From CAZYSK01 sp964649415 (lineage in GTDB: Bacteria > Chloroflexota > Anaerolineae > B4-G1), in NCBI GenBank assembly GCA_964649415.1, contig CAZYSK010000004.1:85507-149506 (forward strand): a DNA stretch of 64,000 nt, read 5' to 3'. The translations under genes and the position numbers were made by a program. The notes beneath the pieces are model-generated. The model was not told where the DNA came from. It saw only the letters and a list, made by a program, of their open reading frames with translations, and did no database searches. Positions 60,666-64,000 of the stretch are shown here, one piece after another. The stretch's first letter is position 1, and every line of letters begins with the position of its first letter.

Positions 60666-61451
60666 ATGAGCGCCATTGTCATAGGTGAGGGCCTCATCCA
60701 CTACGAGGCGATCGGGCGCGGCAGGCCAGTGGTCTTCATCCATGGCTGGCTGGGTTCGTGGCGCTATTGGATGTCGGCAATGGAGGAGCTGTCAAGTGGA
60801 TACCGCGCCTATGCGTTGGATCTGTGGGGGTTTGGCGATTCAGACAAGACAGGCCGTGTCTTTGGTCTCAATGCGTACGCTGGGCTGCTCAACCGGTTCT
60901 TGGACAAGCTGGGTGTCGTGCGTCCGACACTGGTGGGACATGCCTTGGGAGGGATGGTCGCGCTGCTGTGTGCCTCTCAAGCTACGCATGAAGTGGAGCA
61001 AGTGGTGGGAGTGAGCGTGCCCTTGACGCATACAGCCGTTAATCGTCCATTGGCCAGTGTGACTGGCAATGGGGATGTGTTGGCGCGGCTGGCAGGGCGT
61101 CGCGTTCGATTTCCCGAGGTGGACATGGGGATACGGAAGGCCAACGCCTCTGCCGTTGCCGACAGCGTTCGTTCAGCTATGGACATCGACCTGCACCGTA
61201 TACTGCCTTCGATCGAGATTCCCGTTCTGTTAGTGCACGGCCGGGACGACTCACTCGTCAAACTGCCGCAGGAGGAGTGGCTGCGTGACTGCGGGGACAA
61301 CATGCGCGCCATCTTCATAGATGGCACACGCCATTTCCCGATGTTGGAGGAGCGGAACAAGTTCAATCGTCTGCTGAAGGATTTCCTCGAGGCCGGGGAT
61401 GACTTGGCTTCCCTTGAGCTTAAGGAAGAATGGCAGCGTCGCTTGCGGTAG
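60666..61451 (+). CDS. Alpha/beta hydrolase-fold protein with nucleophile Ser replaced by Ala (261 aa)
   Basis: Paralog of the 49427 hydrolase with HGWLGSW, acid Asp (HGRDDSLVK) and a His in GTRHFPML all kept. The nucleophile elbow reads GHALGG: codon GCC at 60942 codes A93 where the paralog has S93. Serine hydrolysis is therefore unlikely. Alpha/beta-hydrolase folds without hydrolysis, or with slow hydrolysis, serve as receptors (RsbQ-type signalling, strigolactone/karrikin receptors). Its place at the end of a two-component cluster makes a sensor role plausible. Confidence 0.9.
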   Translation: MSAIVIGEGLIHYEAIGRGRPVVFIHGWLGSWRYWMSAMEELSSGYRAYALDLWGFGDSDKTGRVFGLNAYAGLLNRFLDKLGVVRPTLVGHALGGMVALLCASQATHEVEQVVGVSVPLTHTAVNRPLASVTGNGDVLARLAGRRVRFPEVDMGIRKANASAVADSVRSAMDIDLHRILPSIEIPVLLVHGRDDSLVKLPQEEWLRDCGDNMRAIFIDGTRHFPMLEERNKFNRLLKDFLEAGDDLASLELKEEWQRRLR

Positions 61452-61482
61452 TTTTCGATCCAGGTCTCAGCCTATGGGTCAG

Positions 61483-61506
61483 TCGCCGACCATCTGGCGT
61501 CGGTGA
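61483..61506 (+). terminator. Possible hairpin terminator after the signalling cluster
   Basis: TCGCCGAC (61483-61490) pairs with GTCGGTGA (61499-61506) across an 8-base loop with one G-T pair; TTGTCTAT follows. It may separate the cluster from the ABC-2 permease genes. Confidence 0.45.
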
Positions 61507-61568
61507 TTGTCTATGGATGCCGGCGCCTGGCAAAAAGCTCTTGACCGTGAACCTCTGACAGGTCCATC

Positions 61569-62681
61569 ATGTCCCTGCGCCGGCTCGTTGCTGTTGCCCA
61601 TAAGGAATTCCGGCACATCGCCCGCGATGTGCGTATCTTTTTCCTCGTTACCGTCGCACCTGCCTTTTTGTTAGTCACCCTCTCGTACGTTTTCTCTTTC
61701 GACGTGAGCCGGGTGGACGTCGCTGTCTATGACCTGGACCGCACGCCGCTGTCGCGCGAGTTCATCGCCAGCCTCGCTGCTGATGAAGACGTGGTTGTTA
61801 CCGCCGATGTGCAGAAGGAGCAGGAGATCGACGGTCTGTTTGCGAGCGGTGCTGCTGATATGGCTCTGGTGATCCCGCACGGTTTCGCCGACGCCGTGTT
61901 GGAAGGCCGTTCGGGCGAGGTGCAATGTGTTGTTGACGGTGCGGACGCGATCACCGCCAGCCAGGCCGTTGGCATTCTGGAGGGGCGCGTGGATGCTTTC
62001 ACGGCCAGCGTGCGTCCTCGCAGTTCAGGCGGCGCAGCAGGCAGTCTCCAGGTCTCCAGCCGTGCTTGGTACAATGCGACGTTCAAGTCTCTGATTAGCA
62101 TGGTCCCGGGTATGGTGGCCGTCATTCTGTGTATGCCCGCGCTGGCGTTGGCGCTGGCGCTTACGCGCGAGAAAGAAGTGGGCTCTCTTGAGACCCTGAT
62201 TGCTACACCGGTGCGTGGGACTGAGTATCTGGTCGGTAAATTGCTCGCCTTCGAGATCAGCGGCTTGGGCAGCGCCGTGTTGGCCTGGCTCGTCGCCACG
62301 CTTTGGTTTCACGTCCCCTTCCGGGGAAGCTTCCTGGTCTTTCTTCTCTTCACGGCCGATTACATGATCGCCAGCATGGGTATCAGCCTGGTGATTGCCA
62401 ATTTCGTCCATAATCAGCAGGCCGCGATGTTCCTCATCTTGATGATACTCTTCGTGCCCAGTTTCTTCATCTCGGGTCTCATCCTTCCCCTTGCTGATGA
62501 GACTGTGCCGCGTGCCATCGCGTACGCGCTGCCGACTACACACTTCGTCACCATTTGCCGTGGCGTATTCTTGAAAGGACTAGGGCCGGCTGCGCTGTGG
62601 GAGCCAGGAGTCATATTGCTTGGGATGGGCTTCGCCTCCCAGGCCGTCAGTTTGTGGTTGTTCGAGAAACGGCTCGGTTGA
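61569..62681 (+). CDS. ABC-2 type transporter permease (370 aa)
   Basis: YbhR/YhhJ-like layout: a first helix (IFFLVTVAPAFLLVTLSYVF), an external domain of about 150 residues (DVAVYDLDRTPLSREFI, MALVIPHGFADAVL), then five helices including the ABC-2 loop ALTREKEVGSLETLIATPVRGTEYLVGKLL. It would export a drug or lipid-like substrate as a dimer with an ATPase and probably an HlyD-type adaptor. No ATPase gene is in the window. The neighbour at 62812 is its paralog and likely heterodimer partner. Confidence 0.9.
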   Translation: MSLRRLVAVAHKEFRHIARDVRIFFLVTVAPAFLLVTLSYVFSFDVSRVDVAVYDLDRTPLSREFIASLAADEDVVVTADVQKEQEIDGLFASGAADMALVIPHGFADAVLEGRSGEVQCVVDGADAITASQAVGILEGRVDAFTASVRPRSSGGAAGSLQVSSRAWYNATFKSLISMVPGMVAVILCMPALALALALTREKEVGSLETLIATPVRGTEYLVGKLLAFEISGLGSAVLAWLVATLWFHVPFRGSFLVFLLFTADYMIASMGISLVIANFVHNQQAAMFLILMILFVPSFFISGLILPLADETVPRAIAYALPTTHFVTICRGVFLKGLGPAALWEPGVILLGMGFASQAVSLWLFEKRLG

Positions 62682-62811
62682 GCTGATGTGACATTGCGGA
62701 CGTTGACGCCGATGGGCTGGCCGCTTCCGACTGTGTGTGTCTACGTCGGCAGCGTCCACCTCTAGAGGATTGATTGTCATACGTCCGTTCGTGCGTCAGG
62801 GGGGCAACGCT

Positions 62812-63927
62812 ATGCTGTCGCGCATTCGAAACCTGGTGCGGAAAGAGATCATCCTGATCGTGCGGGACTGGTTGATGACGGCCTTCATTCTCACGCTTCC
62901 CGTACTTCAACTGGTCCTCTTGGCCCGGGCGACCGGTTCTCGCATCGCTGACCAGTGCGTGGCGGTGCTTGATCTGTGCCGGTCCAGCATGAGCCGCCAG
63001 CTAGTCGCTGCGCTCGATGCCCGGCGGGAATTGAGTATCTGTTGCTATCCCTCGACCTTGGCGGAAACCCACCGTCTCCTCGACCGGGGTGATGCCACGC
63101 TCGTCGTCATCATTCCCGCCGATTTTGCATCTGACGCGGTTGATGCTGCACGCACGCCGCGCGTGCAAATCATCGCTGACGCGGCCAGCCACGTCCCTGC
63201 CTCGAGTGCCCTCGGTGCAGCCCAGAGAGCGCTAGCCGATTTCTCAGCGGACCGGGCCGCGGAGCGAGGGCTGGCAGCCCGTCCCCCGATAGATCTGCGT
63301 ACCACGGTGCGCTTCAACCCGACCTTCAACACGAAGTTCTTCACCGTGCCCGCGCAGGTGGGTTTCATCGTATACCAGGTGACCCTCGTCGTCGCTTCTG
63401 TTGGGCTGGCCCGTGAGCGGGAACTGGGTACCCTGGAACAACTGATGGTCATGCCGCTGTCCCGAGTCGAGCTGGTGATCGGGAAGGCGATCCCGGCGCT
63501 CGTTATCGGGATGCTGAACTTCCTGTTTATGCTGGCTGTCGCCGTCCTGGGCCTTCACGTGCCGATGCGGGGTTCTCTGTGCTTGCTCTTCGCGCTGACG
63601 TTTGTGTTTGTCATCGCCCAGATTGGCTACGGCGTCTTCATCTCGGGCATCGCGCGCACACAGCAACAGGCCATCTTGTTAGTTTTTGTCCTGGCTATGG
63701 TGGATATGACCTTTTCCGGTTACTTGGTGGAGGTCGAGAACCTGCCCATCGGCCTGCAAGCGGTCGCACAGTTGGTGCCGTTTCATCACTACTTGATGAT
63801 CATCCGAGGGGTGATGCTCAAGGGGGTGGGGTTCGGGGCGCTGTGGCCTCACGCCGCAGCGATGCTCATAGCGGGGTTGTCCGTTACCGCTGTCGCCGTA
63901 CGGGGCCTGAGATGGGGCCTCGACTAG
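62812..63927 (+). CDS. ABC-2 type transporter permease, partner (371 aa)
   Basis: Start at MLSRIRNLVRKEIILIVRDWL with GGGGGG upstream, not the longer frame from 62737. It has the same layout as the preceding gene: first helix, external domain (VAVLDLCRSSMSRQLVAALD, LVVIIPADFASDAV) and five helices with LARERELGTLEQLMVMPLSRVELVIGKAIP. The two permeases would form the membrane part of one exporter. The remaining 73 bp of the window downstream hold no visible gene. Confidence 0.9.
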   Translation: MLSRIRNLVRKEIILIVRDWLMTAFILTLPVLQLVLLARATGSRIADQCVAVLDLCRSSMSRQLVAALDARRELSICCYPSTLAETHRLLDRGDATLVVIIPADFASDAVDAARTPRVQIIADAASHVPASSALGAAQRALADFSADRAAERGLAARPPIDLRTTVRFNPTFNTKFFTVPAQVGFIVYQVTLVVASVGLARERELGTLEQLMVMPLSRVELVIGKAIPALVIGMLNFLFMLAVAVLGLHVPMRGSLCLLFALTFVFVIAQIGYGVFISGIARTQQQAILLVFVLAMVDMTFSGYLVEVENLPIGLQAVAQLVPFHHYLMIIRGVMLKGVGFGALWPHAAAMLIAGLSVTAVAVRGLRWGLD

Positions 63928-64000
63928 ATGAGGCGAACCTAGATACTGGACTTTGTCCAAACGTCATTTGTCCGTGATTCCAGGACACAGCATCAGCTCG

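Overview
The window reads as a high-GC bacterial chromosome segment, most likely from the Chloroflexota (Anaerolineae-like). That is an inference from gene content: secreted LGFP-type repeat proteins, a secreted C25 peptidase with a C-terminal aromatic-Leu-Pro tail, GT-C membrane glycosyltransferases with a YDQGEGFE motif, very large multi-GAF kinases, an UPF0182 protein, a DUF4388 protein with an MglA-like GTPase, and a human-sAC-like cyclase/ATPase/TPR protein. I see no rRNA, tRNA, CRISPR array or intact transposon. Genes are dense, and many promoters are unusually easy to read (TTGACN, 16-17 bp, TATAAT-like).

Layout. 0-6.3 kb: a truncated SUMF1-domain gene, small membrane proteins, two GT-C-type membrane glycosyltransferases, a zinc-ribbon protein and a DegV protein. 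6.3-26.2 kb is rich in proteostasis genes: clpC, clpB, a DnaJ-like chaperone, an HtrA-like lipoprotein protease, a bacterial eRF1-like protein and a CTC/L25 ribosomal protein. Interleaved are a secreted LGFP-like protein and a two-gene unit of cyclase-ATPase-TPR protein plus gingipain-like peptidase. 26.6-34.6 kb: CBS-ACT protein, DJ-1/PfpI protein, RraA-like protein, a glycosidase-like/O-antigen-ligase fusion, a chimeric ABC-transporter remnant, a DUF3842-CooT pair inside a cluster of intergenic palindromes, and a HAD phosphatase. 34.6-38.6 kb: an apparent operon efp-UPF0182-hypothetical-HAD. 38.7-46.8 kb: a LytR-CpsA-Psr protein, then nadK-zinc finger-recN-sbcC. 47.7-49.1 kb: DUF4388-GTPase pair. 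49.4-61.5 kb: a long co-directional signalling/lipid cluster. 61.5-63.9 kb: two ABC-2 permeases.

The most striking points are two. First, four promoters (before the LGFP protein, the cyclase, the LytR protein and the 49.4 kb cluster) share 5-bp GTAAC/TTAAC-type repeats at exactly 11-bp phase, with the last repeat ending exactly 21 bp before the -10 box. This looks like one regulon of a PhoB/PhoP/WalR-type response regulator controlling surface and signalling genes. Second, the 49.4-61.5 kb cluster combines an alpha/beta hydrolase, a V4R-domain protein, a hexapeptide acyltransferase-like protein, a homolog of cyanobacterial acyl-ACP reductase (catalytic Cys retained), a REC-GGDEF-like protein, a seven-GAF hybrid kinase, a lone receiver, and a second alpha/beta hydrolase whose nucleophile Ser is Ala. 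I infer a lipid- or aldehyde-linked sensing pathway in which the Ala-variant hydrolase may act as a receptor; this has not been tested.
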